Translations under genes and position numbers: made by a program
Shown here: positions 10,005 through 21,079 of the stretch, one piece after another
Layout: each line of letters starts with the position of its first letter
Numbering within the stretch: position 1 is the first letter of the stretch
Source: Chara braunii
Taxonomy: Eukaryota; Streptophyta; Charophyceae; Charales; Characeae
DNA: 33,693 nt
Direction of reading: 5' to 3'
Assembly (NCBI GenBank): GCA_003427395.1
Contig: BFEA01000581.1
Coordinates: 812,783-846,475, forward strand
The notes under the pieces: model-generated
Database searches by the model: none
Told to the model about the DNA's origin: nothing
Seen by the model: the letters and a program-made list of their open reading frames with translations, nothing else

Positions 10005-10794
10005 TTGGGTTGCGGAGTGATTCCTTGTGCGATGCCGCGGTGGTGGGTGAAGCGCAAGACAGGAGGCACGTGGGAAGACCTCAGGCAATGCGACGGCGCG
10101 ACAGGCGACTACTTTCGGGATAAGCTACACATGTTGCTGCAAGTGTTCCGGGAAATCGTGGAGGCGTGTGCGCCTTATCTTCATCGACGGGTCACATTCT
10201 ACGAGGTGCCTTTGCCTCCGGACCAGATTGTGGCGTACGCACTGTACATATGACAGGGGAGACGTGCGCGAGCAGCACGTGCAACTTCGGGATTGGACGA
10301 GCTTCTAGCCTGGTTGCCGTCAGCGACGTTACTGCTGCGCTGCTAAGGGTATTTGGAGAGAAGATGGCGTGGCCGATTGGACGACAAGCTAGTATCAGCG
10401 AACGTCCGCAGAATGACTATACTCACATTCGTCGTTTTGCGGGCGTTCGCTGATACAGGGTTCCCCAACTGCCATGGTTGCATTGATTGTACTCACATCT
10501 ACGTGGACAAGCCGGCGAACGCTCCGAGCAAAAACTACTACGACAGGAAGCACCGTCTTTCCATCATCGTGCAGGTTGTCGTCGAGCTGGACTTGCGTGT
10601 GCTCGTCGTGCACATGGGATACCCAGGTAGCTGCCACGACATCAGAGTGTTGCGGTTGTCTAGCCTGTCGCAGCGCACGGAGGAGGGGTCGTTGTTCCGT
10701 GGTCCCCCCATCAGATTGTCGTTTCGTGTGAAGATGAACGCGTATGCCGTGGCGGACAATGGCTACCCCCCTTCGGAATGGATAGTCATCCCAT
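10005..10794 (+). pseudogene. PIF/Harbinger (HARBI1-like) DDE transposase, 5' part
   Basis: Harbinger transposases cut and join element ends using a DDE nuclease fold. The N-terminal part reads AMPRWWVKRKTGGTWEDLRQ (about 10032-10091), DYFRDKLHMLLQVFREI and LPPDQIVAYALY up to about 10250. The frame then shifts: TCNFGIGRASSLVAVSDVTA and ALLRVFGEKMAWPIGR follow (about 10278-10385). A 42-bp inverted duplication intervenes and the third frame carries the catalytic core. That core is FPNCHGCIDCTHIYVDKPAN (first Asp, about 10476), YYDRKHRLSIIVQVVVELDL, GYPGSCHDIRVL (second Asp, about 10642) and ADNGYPPSEWIVIP, stopping at 10794. The last block is found about 7 kb away at 17761. The frame is open upstream to at least 9903, so the true start is uncertain. 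Confidence 0.88.
10391..10454. repeat. quasi-palindrome inside the transposase gene
   Basis: TATCAGCGAACGTCCGCA at 10391-10408 pairs with TGCGGGCGTTCGCTGATA at 10437-10454, 17 of 18 positions. The right arm is genuine coding sequence (RAFADT). The left arm and spacer are an insertion of about 42 bp that disrupts the frame between WPIGRQ and VVLRAFADT. Confidence 0.85.
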
Positions 10795-10800
10795 TGTCGT

Positions 10801-10828
10801 GCCAAATACCCTTACAAGGGTATTTGGC
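10801..10828. repeat. perfect 13-bp hairpin at the left end of the insertion
   Basis: GCCAAATACCCTT and AAGGGTATTTGGC flank a 2-base loop, only 6 bp inside the left junction of the 7-kb insertion. Twelve bases of the right arm (AAGGGTATTTGG) also occur at 10345-10356 in the transposase coding sequence, so the hairpin may derive from it. Confidence 0.85.
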
Positions 10829-11857
10829 GTGCTTCTCACAAGTCACGCCGGTACGGCCTTGTCCGGAGTTAATGGCGCATTTGCGGGTAAGAATTGAGTC
10901 CCGCCCGGATGAGCGGCGCGAGTGGTACGCCGACGGCAGGGTACAACCCTGCGCGGCCAAGGTCGGCGCGGCGTCATAGGCCAGTGGGACGCGTGGGCCC
11001 CCGTCCCCTTAATTTTTCTCATGTTCCTGACGCTTATATTTATTTTTATAATTATTTACTCATAATTTCATTCTTACGGATATCTTTGACTCGGCGACTG
11101 GCTCCGAGACTGATGTCAGGCCAATAGGTTTGACTTGGCTACTATTATGCCAACACGGGTGACCGTTACGGCAGTCGAGGAACTTGGGCGCGCGTCCTTC
11201 GGGTAGATCCACATCGAAGGAAAAGAGGCTGAGTGGCGGGGCCGGCCAGTGTGGTGCATCAGCCGCTCCCCGCGATCTGCTGAGAGAGGTTCGAATGTGA
11301 GTATGCCCGCCGACGCCTGCAAGGTGGTGAAATATGTCGGGGCAGGGCCGGGGGGGCGCCAGTAAAAGGCTGCCGCAGTGCTGGCTGTGCAACCCAAGCT
11401 GCCCCGGCAACAAGCCACAACAGCCTGCAAAAGTCTCATTCGAAGGTTTGCAGGTACCACCAAGATTTGCACGGGCACCACTTCACCGGTTGCTGCGACG
11501 GCCAAGTGTAGGATGCGCACTTCAGTGCCATCCATTTTCGGGGCTGATTGAATCGACAGATGAGTTGGTATACACTCCTTAGTGAATTTCGACTTGCATG
11601 ACCACCTGCCTGCTGCCTGTATCGATCAACGTTGTTTATGTGGGTGGCTTAGCGCGCAGTTTCCCACCGGTCGGGGCCCGCGCGCTGGGGGCCGGTGCTA
11701 GTGACAAGAGAAATGAGCCTGGACGTGGTTCACGCCAGGTACATGCGGAGGTGAAGACGAAGAGAGCAATAGCAGAGCTGGGTAGTCGTATGGCGGAGCG
11801 GAAAGCGAAGTTCTCACCCGATCCTTGATGGAATCGGGCGGACCGAAGATTGAAATT

Positions 11858-12530
11858 GGGGTTTTCAAGGCGGGCAAATCGATTGGTGGAGTCTATTTTG
11901 CGGGAAGAGGAGTGTAGAGGGAGATAGAGAAGAGAAGGTGTGCGCGGAGCTGTTGGTGATGGCGGATATGGAGGAAAAGGGAAATCGAGAACACTACTCG
12001 AGCCTCGGCAGAAACAAGCAAGGAGAAGGTTTAGGTAGGGGTTTTCAGGGTGGGCGACCCCGAATCTCGCGTTAGTTTAGTCTAGAAGTGAGTAGATAGA
12101 GAGTTAGTAGAAGAGGAAGTTGCGTGGAAGGTGGCGAAGAGGCGGCTATGGCAGAGAACGAAAGTGCATACCTCGCTCAGTTCTTGAGGAAGATGAGCGA
12201 AAGAAGATAGTAAACGGGAGTTTTAGAGTGGGGTGATCGTGATGGCGTTGTTACAATTAGGATTTTATGGTTAGTTTTTCCATGCGTGCTGCACTATGAA
12301 AGGAGAGTGAGCAGGGAGCGAGAATTCTGAGCTATTCGGCTGTTTTTAGCCGTTCTTAGTGGATCAAGTTGTTGTGGGGGGGTTTTGGAGGTGGGCGAAT
12401 CTGACGGTGGAGTCGGTTTCGAGAGTTACTGCATGGATTCGCCAGTTCGGATGTTGCGAGCCGCGCACGAGAAAGTTGGCTTCATAAGTGATGATGTACC
12501 TAGTCTGATTCTAGCTGTGGGTTCGTTCGA
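11858..12530 (+). repeat. degenerate repeat of about 160-180 bp, four units
   Basis: The motif GGGGTTTTCA(A/G)GG(C/T)GGGC recurs at about 11860, 12038, 12217 and 12374, each time followed by G/A-rich sequence. Units are only partly alike, so this is an old tandem array. The DNA is G-rich on + and carries no believable gene. Confidence 0.45.
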
Positions 12531-13997
12531 TTTTTGCCCATCCTATCGGTGGAACCAGCGTGAGGCCAGCCGCTGGGATGGAGACTTACCTGTCGATCGG
12601 AGGGCTCGAGCAGGCGCGCAAGGTTGGATGGCGACATGTAATTCCGTGTCCAGTGAGAGGTCCACTCGATCTCGCTTGCTGGATCGATGAGGGAGCGTGA
12701 GAACAGGAGCACGGTTGGGGTCGTACCTGATGACTGGCGGGCTGAAACGAGAGCACAAAAGCTGTAAACAGGCAGTGTATATCTCCGTACTTCGCGGAGA
12801 TACGTTCGAATTTGCCCATCCTGGCGATGGCAGTAGCGTAGAGTTAGTCTGAGGAAGGGGGGGGGGGGCTTACCTGCAATCCGAGGGGCCAGGCTTGTTG
12901 CGTTCCGGTAGCTCGTCTCGATTCCCACCTATCTTCGACACTCTTGCGGGTCGGTGTTGAGATCAGCGGATGACGTGGTGCTACTGCTGATTGTGGATCC
13001 AAGGTTGTCGAGTATTTGCATTGCTGAAGTAAGGAGCAGTTGCTTTGCATTTATTAGACATGTGTCATGCTGTACGAGTCTTCTTTCGTAGCATCAGGTG
13101 CTGCTGCGATCAGCAGGCTGCCCTTGCTGCTGGCTGTTGTGCACCATTGCATGTTGCCACGCACACTTGCTGAGTATCGCAGCATCTTTGTTGTATATTG
13201 TTGTGTACACAGGATTTCGTCTTGCGCGGCTAAAGCCTTGCTGATGGAATCTGTTAGTGTGCCCTGGCTATTCTATTGGGCACAATCGCTGCGGTGGTGG
13301 CTACACATGATTGCTGAGTGAGTTGCGCTCGGCTGGGTATGGAGACACTTGTTCGCAGATCGAACAGAGAACAAACAGAGTCACTGTGCGATCTGGGAGG
13401 GTCGTCAGGAGGGACTATTTCAGCAATTTCACCCTCATTGATCAAAAGCTCCTATGCGTTTTTGGTCATCATTGCGGGGCCCTCAGGAGCATCAAGATTA
13501 CAAGGCTCTCTCCTGCGAATCTGAGTGCACCTTCCTTGGATCTGAAAGACTGAATCATTATTCCTCTGCCTTTCTATGTCTAAGTCTAGTCATTTCGTTC
13601 TGAGAGAAAGGCGGCAGGCGGGATTGCAACCCGTAGGACCGCAGCGAGACTTTGTAGGGAGTCAGCCCACCGATTGCGGGAGCTCTGCCTGAACTCAGGA
13701 GGAGTTCTAGAGACAGGAAACTGAAAGGTAACCATTGCTTTCCTTCTAAAAACCCAGTTATAACCCATAACCGTATTCCTTGCTATGTTTGACTGAGTAT
13801 GTTGCCTGCATCCTTTACTTTGACTTTTCAGTTTGACTTTCAGAACATAACCAGACTAAGTGAAGGAATGTGGGTACAATATCAGTTTTGGTTTTATTGT
13901 TTGATTGAAAGCAGATTGTGAGGTTGCATCTGGGGGAAGGTTGGGAGAAAGGCAGTTTTGCATGAGGCTTAACTGGGTCAATTGAGGCTGGGAAGTC

Positions 13998-14720
13998 CCC
14001 ATAAGTTTGGTGAGACCCAGTGCTGTGTTTATTTTTTAATTGCCTAGAGAAGCAGACATGTACCATAAGTTTGGGTGGTCTGGTTGCTCTGACTTGTGAG
14101 GGTTGGATGCGAATGACTTTTCAGGGACCTAGCATGTTCCATAAGTTTGGGTGGCTTGGTCGCCTTGTTTACTTTGGGTTTTTGTCAGTTTCTTTACTTC
14201 CCGAACGAGAAGGTCTGAGCATGTTCGATAAGTTTGGGTGGCTCAGCCTCTTCCTGCTTTGGCTTTGAGATAAGCGAATCATGCTGAGGACCAACACATG
14301 TTCCATAAGTTTGGATGGTTTTGGTGGTTTTGGTCCAACGCCTCGCACATGCTGGAACCAAAAGGTTATAATTTGGCTATATTTTATTATTATATTATCT
14401 ATGAACAAGCTAGTCAAACAGGGTTCCATAAGTTTGGGTGGCATAACTATAGCTTATCACTAACTGAAGAGAGTATAAATTAAGAATAAAATTTGGGCAC
14501 GAAGGGGCTAACTGAGTCTTGAGCTGAAGATGATCGACTTAGTTATATGGTACCTCAAAAGACTAAGTGCATACAATTATAAAAAGCTAGTATACTTAAA
14601 CAGTTCGGGGCAACTAGGGTGGACTAGTCACATGCCCAAAGAAGAGAAAAGTTGTTTTGCCCTATGTTTGTGTATATCTTGGCTAAGTTAGGCATGTCCC
14701 ATAAGTTTGGGTGGCCTGAG
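13998..14720 (+). repeat. seven scattered copies of CCATAAGTTTGGGTGGC
   Basis: Copies of CCATAAGTTTGGGTGGC or close variants occur at about 13999, 14064, 14139, 14223 (CGATAAG), 14302, 14425 and 14699. Most are preceded by CATGT or TGT. Spacing is irregular (about 65-275 bp) and the sequence between copies is not repeated to the same degree, so the motif is better preserved than its surroundings. Confidence 0.8.
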
Positions 14721-14917
14721 TTTATTCCCTATGTAAGCTGGGTATAAAGGGATGAATCATTAAAAGACTATGAACTATTATTTGCTAAGTTGATTTGGGC
14801 TGGTGAGAGTACTTACCTTTGTGGTTTAGCCTGCATATGACTGAGTGAGGCTACTACTTAGTCTGAGTTTCAATTTAATTTAGTTGTTTTAGTTGCTCGC
14901 CACGTGCTAGAGCCATA

Positions 14918-15193
14918 GGAGTTAGTTTCAATTCCTGCATTTTTTTAGCTAAGTTTATTTTTACATAGGTCGATTTCTGCATTTTCTGGAATCTTTTATT
15001 TGTACTTTTGGAGTTAGTTTCAATTCTTGCCTTTTTTTAGCTAAGTTTGTTTTTATTTAGGTCGATTTCTGCATTTTCTGGAATCTTTTATTTGTACTTG
15101 TGAAGTTAGTTTCAATTCTTGCAATTTTTTTAGCTAAGTTTATTTTTACTTAGGTCGATTTTTGCATTTTCTGGAATCTTTTATTTGTACTTG
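14918..15193 (+). repeat. 92-bp tandem repeat, three copies
   Basis: Units start at 14918, 15010 and 15102 with G(G/A)AGTTAGTTTCAATTC and include TTTTTTTAGCTAAGTTT, AGGTCGATTTCTGCATTTTC and GGAATCTTTTATTTGTACTT. Units are more than 90 percent alike by eye. Confidence 0.92.
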
Positions 15194-15204
15194 TTCTTGT
15201 ATAG

Positions 15205-15510
15205 ATCTTGGCATCCACTTTCTCTTCGGGAAGCGCTGCCAAAATTTCTTCAAATCCAAGGAGTTAGTCAAAACTCGACTTTTCAAAATCCAACTTGTCT
15301 GATTTTCATATATGGCTTAGTAAAAATCTGAGAAATCTCCTTTTCTAAAGGGACTGCTGCCCAAATTTTTGTTAATTCAGGGAGTTAGACAAAAGTTGAC
15401 TTTGGAGGATTGAAGATTATTTCTGTTTTCATGATTAGGCTGATACAAATTATGGAAAGACACTTTTCCTACGGGAAACACTGCCGAAATTTTCTTAGTT
15501 TAGGGGAGAT
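15205..15510 (+). repeat. degenerate tandem repeat of about 124 bp, 2.5 copies
   Basis: Units begin near 15215, 15338 and 15460 with C(A/T)CTTTTC or similar, then GGGA(A)...CTGCC.AAATTT, then GGAGTTAGNCAAAA.T.GACTTT and a GATTTTCAT-like block. A TAGGTGGCGACTCTGG segment (15526-15541) follows; similar words occur next to primer-binding sites of some plant Ty3-type retrotransposons, so this may be the end of an old LTR. That last point is weak. Confidence 0.5.
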
Positions 15511-16438
15511 AGCTTATATTTTGATAGGTGGCGACTCTGGCGATCCACTCTGTATGGGGGAGATTCCGCCGTGGGTCTGCCTTTCTTTGGGCACTAGCTT
15601 AGAGATAGACCTAGGCTTGGTTATTAGGAGAGTCTTGAGTGAAGACGTGTCATGGGGATTTGATCTCCATACATTTACGACTTAGCTTGCATGTTTATCT
15701 GTCGTATGATACAGGTCTCCTTTGGACATTCGATCCAGGATTTGGACTAGTTTCAGCTTGATCTCACGAGAATCATCTTCTGTTATCACTGATAACATGT
15801 CGGTTGGTTGATCGCCGACTCGTCGGCTCACGACACAACTCTGCTTATACCTGTACTTCAACTTGATTGCCTTAGCCCTGAGTATTGATATGTTTCTTTG
15901 AGGTTTTGACCGAACTTCTTTTAAATGACCATTATAAAGAATTTATGAGAATTATGGAGATTTGGACAACGACTGGGGCTTGAGTGTGTGAGGCGTGGTT
16001 CGAGTTACACAGGACAGTAAAGCTAACTATATTGGTGTATGGCAATGTGGCTATTGTGTGTGTTTGTGTTTTATGCAGGTTAGTATTTTGGAGCATGGTA
16101 TATGAACCATACCTTGGAGACAATGAGAACGACAACCATGTGTCGCACGATCTGCATACCTGATGGGTTTATTTTCCCCCTTGTTTTTATTTTTATCTCG
16201 TGTCCTGATTCGATATATATGAATGTTGGGATATTTATTTATTTATTGAGTGATTTTACTTGTTAATGTTTATAGTTAGACATTGTAGTCCGTGGCAACC
16301 GTCAAAGTCAAACCCCTTGACTTCTTTCCAGACCCAGGATGACAGAGTTGGTCTCCAGGGCAATAAAAGACGATTTCCATCACAGGTATGAACCTGTGTA
16401 TCACCCACTCTCCGCAGGATGCAGAAGACTATTAAACA

Positions 16439-16821
16439 CCCGCGGACGCGTCCGCGGGGTCAAGCTCGGAGGACGGACGTGATCACGACCGCCGCGGCTT
16501 AGCCGCGGTTGGGTGCGGCCGCGACTTTCATGAATTTTTTGTGACCTTAAAAATTTATTAAAAAAAAAAACAAAAAATACGGGGTTGTAGATCTTTTCGA
16601 GATCTAAATTGCGCAATGTTTTATTTAATTTTTTGACTTTGTCTTCGAATTTTAAAAATTCAAAAACTAATTTTTCTGAGGCAAAAATTGTTTGTTTTGT
16701 TTTTTTCAAAAAAAAAACATGAAACATATGTGATTTTTTATTTTAAATTCAGTAACGTTTTTGGGTATAACCACAATGCAAAAGTTGTTCAGTATATGTT
16801 TCTGCATAACATATTTTTTTT

Positions 16822-16859
<38 letters not shown>

Positions 16860-16912
16860 CATGGCCATGGACCGCGGACACGTCCGCGCGGCCGCGGACT
16901 TGTCCGCGGATG
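16439..16912. mobile_element. A/T-rich element bounded by CCGCGGAC-type palindromes
   Basis: CCCGCGGACGCGTCCGCGGG at 16439-16458 is a perfect 20-bp palindrome. At the other side two related units, CCGCGGACACGTCCGCG and CCGCGGACTTGTCCGCGG, lie at 16872-16910. Between them is about 410 bp of A/T-rich DNA with A and T runs (16559-16570, 16828-16859) and no frame. The shared boundary motif suggests a non-autonomous element or a recombination product. Confidence 0.5.
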
Positions 16913-17758
16913 GCCGACGCCGAGGGGGATAGGCAGAAGAGGGTGGTTTTCAACCACCTTTGGCGGTTGTCCAGCATCGAGAAATCAGTCTCTCAAGGCG
17001 CGTGTCAGCTGACACTTGAGTGTCGAATGCTACCCTTGAGAATAACGAGAACCGCATGAGTATGGGTACTACATAGTACGCCATCATTGCGACTGTTTGC
17101 GTAGGCATTCATTGCGAGTCGATATGAGTTAGCCTTGTGCCCGCGCAGTTTTATATTAAGTCTCGTGCGCATCACTTATATGATTTCTGCGTCGAAAAGT
17201 TATGGGATGGCTACTAAGGGACTAAGAGTGTTGTCGCGTCGTTTGTTCAGTGTCGTTCTGTACATGTATATGTACGTGTATGAGTGTTTTTATTTTTATG
17301 TTCCTTACAGTGGTGTGCGCGTGGTGTGTGGGATGCGTCCTAGTCGACCGACGATGGGTCGCGCTTGGGCCTTCAGCCCCCCAAGATGCTGGTTCGCGTG
17401 CGGGTTCGATAGAGGCGTAATACCGCACGTACCCCCTAGGCTACAGCGAACGAGAAACACCCTCGGCTGGTCCACCTCTGCGATTGCAGCTGATTAACTT
17501 TCGTATTGTGGACTGGTAGCTCGGCGAGGATACACCCACCGAAGGGAGGTGACAATTCCCGTAAGGTGGAGGTAAGTTGTGCCTCGTGTAGGCCCTATCC
17601 TGTCGTAGGGGCTCACGAGAGGTATGGCTGGCGCACTCGGCCGGAGCGGTTTGTGGAAGCTCCAGGTATATTCGTAACAAGGATTAAGAGCAACTCCTGG
17701 GTGACGCGGCCGGGAGGGTCCCGTGCTGCCTTGTGCGGTGCCGGACCGATGGCCCGAC
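16913..17758. other. right part of the 7-kb insertion, no gene seen
   Basis: Mixed composition sequence with short open frames but none of protein-like character or known motif. No second copy of the left end of the insertion is present here, so there are no recognisable long terminal repeats. Confidence 0.4.
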
Positions 17759-17760
17759 AC

Positions 17761-18128
17761 CGTATGGAGGCATCAATCAGCACGTCGACGAGGAGCGGTT
17801 TGACAACAAGCAGAAGGTGGCGAGGAGAGCGGTGGAGAGGGCGTTTGGCAGGCTGAAGGGCATGTGGCAGCTGTTTCTGCGGACACACAAGACAAACCTG
17901 GACACGCTCCCGCAACAGTTCACTGTCGTGTGTCTACTGCACAACATACTGATCGACGCAGGAATCCCCTTCGACGAGAATCTGCTATGGAAGGTCAATG
18001 ATAATGGTGTGCGACGTCGTGTGGACCTAGGGATGGAAGAGCCCCTTCAGCCTGTGTCGATGATGACGTCCACGAGGGAAGCGTTGGCCCTGAGGCATGC
18101 TTCGGCAGAACGAATGAAACACCATTGA
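17761..18128 (+). pseudogene. PIF/Harbinger transposase, 3' part
   Basis: The frame resumes with PYGGINQHVDEERFDNKQKV and the catalytic-Glu block ARRAVERAFGRLKGMWQLF (Glu of VERAFG at about 17832). LPQQFTVVCLLHNILIDAGI is the usual end of the DDE nuclease domain, followed by a tail ending EALALRHASAERMKHH and a stop at 18126-18128. This half is uninterrupted. With the 5' part it gives all three DDE acidic positions, so the parent was a normal nuclease before the 7-kb insertion and the frameshifts. Confidence 0.9.
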
Positions 18129-19342
18129 ATCGTGTTCCTATGGTGGACGGCAGCGCGTGAAAGTGCATTCATTGCAGCAATGGCCAGAGGGCAGATTCGT
18201 TGTTCTGTCCAACCTTTATTGGGTTGCTAGTGTCTGTCCCACCTCGGAATTGGTGGTTTGCGTTGAGGGTCATGGTTCGTCGCCGTCGTCATTGGTGGAT
18301 GTGCATCGCCGTTGTTCGTGGATTTTTATAATTAGCGTTGACGCTCTATAGTGCGGACACGACGCACTGCGGATGTAAAGTGCCCCGGTTTTTGGCACAT
18401 CGGGTGTTGTTTAGAAGATAGTGCAGTGTTGGTCATTCGGATGGGCCTGAAACTTGTCCCCCACCTGCCTTCCATTTTTTTGTCTCCGCAATGAAATGAT
18501 GAACGATTTCGTAATTCTCAAAGTTTGTTTCGTCGATTTCCGGTATGTGTTGTCACTGTGTGTTTTGCTATTTCATTGCGTTGACGTTCACAACATGTTA
18601 GGTCAGACATCGTATGTTGTATGGTGTTGTGCGCTTTGTCTTCCTGCGAGTGTTGAAATCAAACACAAACACGTCTTTTGTTTGGCATTGGGAAAACTGG
18701 AAAAAAAAAAAAAAAAAAGCAACAAACAAACAAGTGACAATGACACAAGCAAATCAAGATGACATGTGTGAATGTACATCCAACAAGCCAAGGAGTTAAG
18801 GACTATTCATGTTTCATGAGAAAGACTGTTCGTTGTAGAATGAGTGATCAGTCATGATTTGCGAACTGACGAAAACAGAGAACGCAAGATTAAAAAATCA
18901 AAGGTGCGCCCCAAGCGCAATTAACTTGTTTCGCAGCAAGTTGCGCTGACAACAACACAAAACATAATCACAGAAATCGAATTCGCTCTTACAATGTGCT
19001 GAAGAGAGCGCCGTTTACCGTCGCTTCTCCACTATCAGCAACGACAGACTATACACATCCACAAACAACTACGACCGCAGTTACACAAAGCACCTCTGCC
19101 GGAGTGGACGATCGAAAACGTCGGGCGTCTATACACAATAAACAAACGTTGCGCACGTGCACAACGAAGGGAAAAACCATCAACAATCCGTTTTCCGAAC
19201 GCGCCGCCAGGAAACCTGCAGCTTCGACACCGCCAACATGTGCCCCCCTCCACTTCCCTCACCCGCACCGACAAACGCGACCCGTTCAGCTACCCTCTCC
19301 CGCCCTGCAAGTGTCGGCAACATTAAACCGTCCTGCATCCCC
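18129..19342. other. convergent 3' flanks between transposase and partner gene
   Basis: No gene is seen. An A run (18702-18718) and an AACAAACAAACAA stretch lie at about 18720-18733. The two element genes point at each other across this spacer, the usual two-gene layout of many PIF/Harbinger elements. Confidence 0.5.
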
Positions 19343-21079
19343 CTATGCGTTGTCTTTTCCATCGTCGTCGTCGTCGTCGTCCTCCAAGGGGTTCGAACCC
19401 AACCAATCCCTCCTCTTCGCGTCCTCCGGCCCCGTTATGCTCGCGGGCACGAAGACGATGTCGTAGAAAGCCAAGTTGGGGATGTACTTCAAGTACTCTC
19501 CGAAGGTTGCGTTCGCCTTCCCTAGTCTCTCCACCACGACGTTGGTGGCCCGGATAACGGATCGTCGATGCTCGAAGGAGCGATGCATGGACGCGATGAG
19601 TGTGGGCTTCGCGACCAGCTTCGCGAAGTAGAAGGCTTCGTAGTGGCTGCGCGAATCGTCTCCCGCCATGCGCATCAACCACATGCTGGCCGCCAACAAA
19701 TGCCTGAAGCAATCTGCAATCCTTTACAGACGGTCGTGTGAGATGAACCCGTCGTTGACGTTCGCACCATTTGCACCGCGGCGTGGAATGCATGCACGGT
19801 GCATATCACATCAACTCCTTGTGCCCCGCCATGTCGTCGTCCTCCGACCTGTCCTCGATGTTCGCGGCCGCAAACCACAGTGGCAAGTCCATGTTCAGGT
19901 CGATTGTGTGCTCGCAAACGGTCGCACTCTCGACGTTGCTCCACTCCTCGCCGTACGTCATGACACGCGCAATGTCCGTCGCCACTGACTCCAGCACGTA
20001 CTGGAAAGCGAGATTGTATCCTCAGAGGCGGTTCCCGAACTTGAAGACCCATCCGTGCAAGACGCGCAGAGCAATATTCTTCACTGTCGCCGCGCGGGAG
20101 ATCGCCTGCTGCAGTTGTGTGGGATCCGCAATCCTTGTTAGGCTCGTAGCGAATTTCGGCATGACTACGCTCCGAGGGACAGAGGGTGCTTGCTGCCCGC
20201 TGGCGATGGCGACAAAATTCTCCCGCGTTTCGTGGACGATGTTGTACAGTCTTTGCTCCTCTCCCGTCGTCCAGAACGCTTTGTCATCAACCGACAGGTA
20301 GGCACGGTCGGCCAGATCTTTCGCCATGCCTCCCCTCCACATCCGACTTAAAAGGGTGTCCTCATTCTCCCTATCACCCCTGTTGTTGCCCCGCGCCACC
20401 TTCCGCAGCACAACTGGAAGTTCCTCTCTCATTCTCGCCACAGCCGCAACATCGCCCGAAGACCCCGCACCCGCAGCAGCGATCGCCCCCCCACCCGCCA
20501 CGAGCGCTTCTTGCTGGGTTCCCCCCCCTCCACCGCGTTCCACGGAGCCCCCCTCAGCAGCCGTGTTGCGCGGACGCGACTGAGACGGCGTGGAGAACAG
20601 CCCACCCTGAGGTGGCCTTTCTTCAGTCGAGCCGCGTATCTCGAGTGTCGTTGTCGTGGCGCCTTGCGTGAGATTGCGCTGCCGATGGCTTTCCAACGGC
20701 CCGTTGTCCTCACCGTCGACATCAACGACAACCTCCTTCGCCTTCGGGGTATCGTGGGCACACGCTTGCTGCGCCTCCGGAGGGGGTGTCAATAATTTCC
20801 TCGCAGCGCTCTGATCAGTTGCCCGTTGAAGACTGCTTCCCCGAGGTGCCGACATGGTGTCCTCTGCTGCTTCTTCCTTCGTCGTGAACACGTCTTCGTC
20901 GTCCTCTTCGTCAGCTGTCCCCCAAGTCTGCCCCCGCCGAAGAGGCACGCCTCCTGATGCTTCTTCTGAACGAAGCCTCTTCGACTTGGGGACATGCCCC
21001 CCACCCTTTCCCGCCCCTGAGTGTCTGCAGGAACTATTTCCCGCTTCTTGCCACGGGCGCCGGCTCGGGCAGACATGCT

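Larger units (their letters stand above)
10795..17759. mobile_element. about 7-kb gene-free insertion splitting the Harbinger transposase
   Basis: The transposase reading stops at WIVIP (10794) and resumes at PYGGINQH (17761), so about 6,965 bp lie inside a conserved motif. The inserted DNA starts TGTCGTGCC and ends GGCCCGACA, so it has TG...CA ends that are also an imperfect 9-bp inverted repeat. The flanks read CCAT on the left and CCGT on the right, which could be a 4-bp target duplication with one CpG change. No reverse transcriptase, integrase or other transposase frame is visible inside. The content is a series of internal repeats (11858-12530, 13998-14720, 14918-15193, 15205-15510) and an A/T-rich element (16439-16912). 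It could be a large retrotransposon derivative without genes, several nested insertions, or a giant intron; no GT...AG pair fits cleanly at the junction. Confidence 0.6.

Noticed and set aside
15526-15560. Confident call of an LTR retrotransposon primer-binding site
   Set aside because: Only a short word resembles known sites. No LTR pair, polypurine tract or polymerase was found in the window.
19035-19466. Open frames on + between 18996 and 19525
   Set aside because: They run antisense to the Asp-rich C-terminus and the 3' flank of the partner gene and lack family features.
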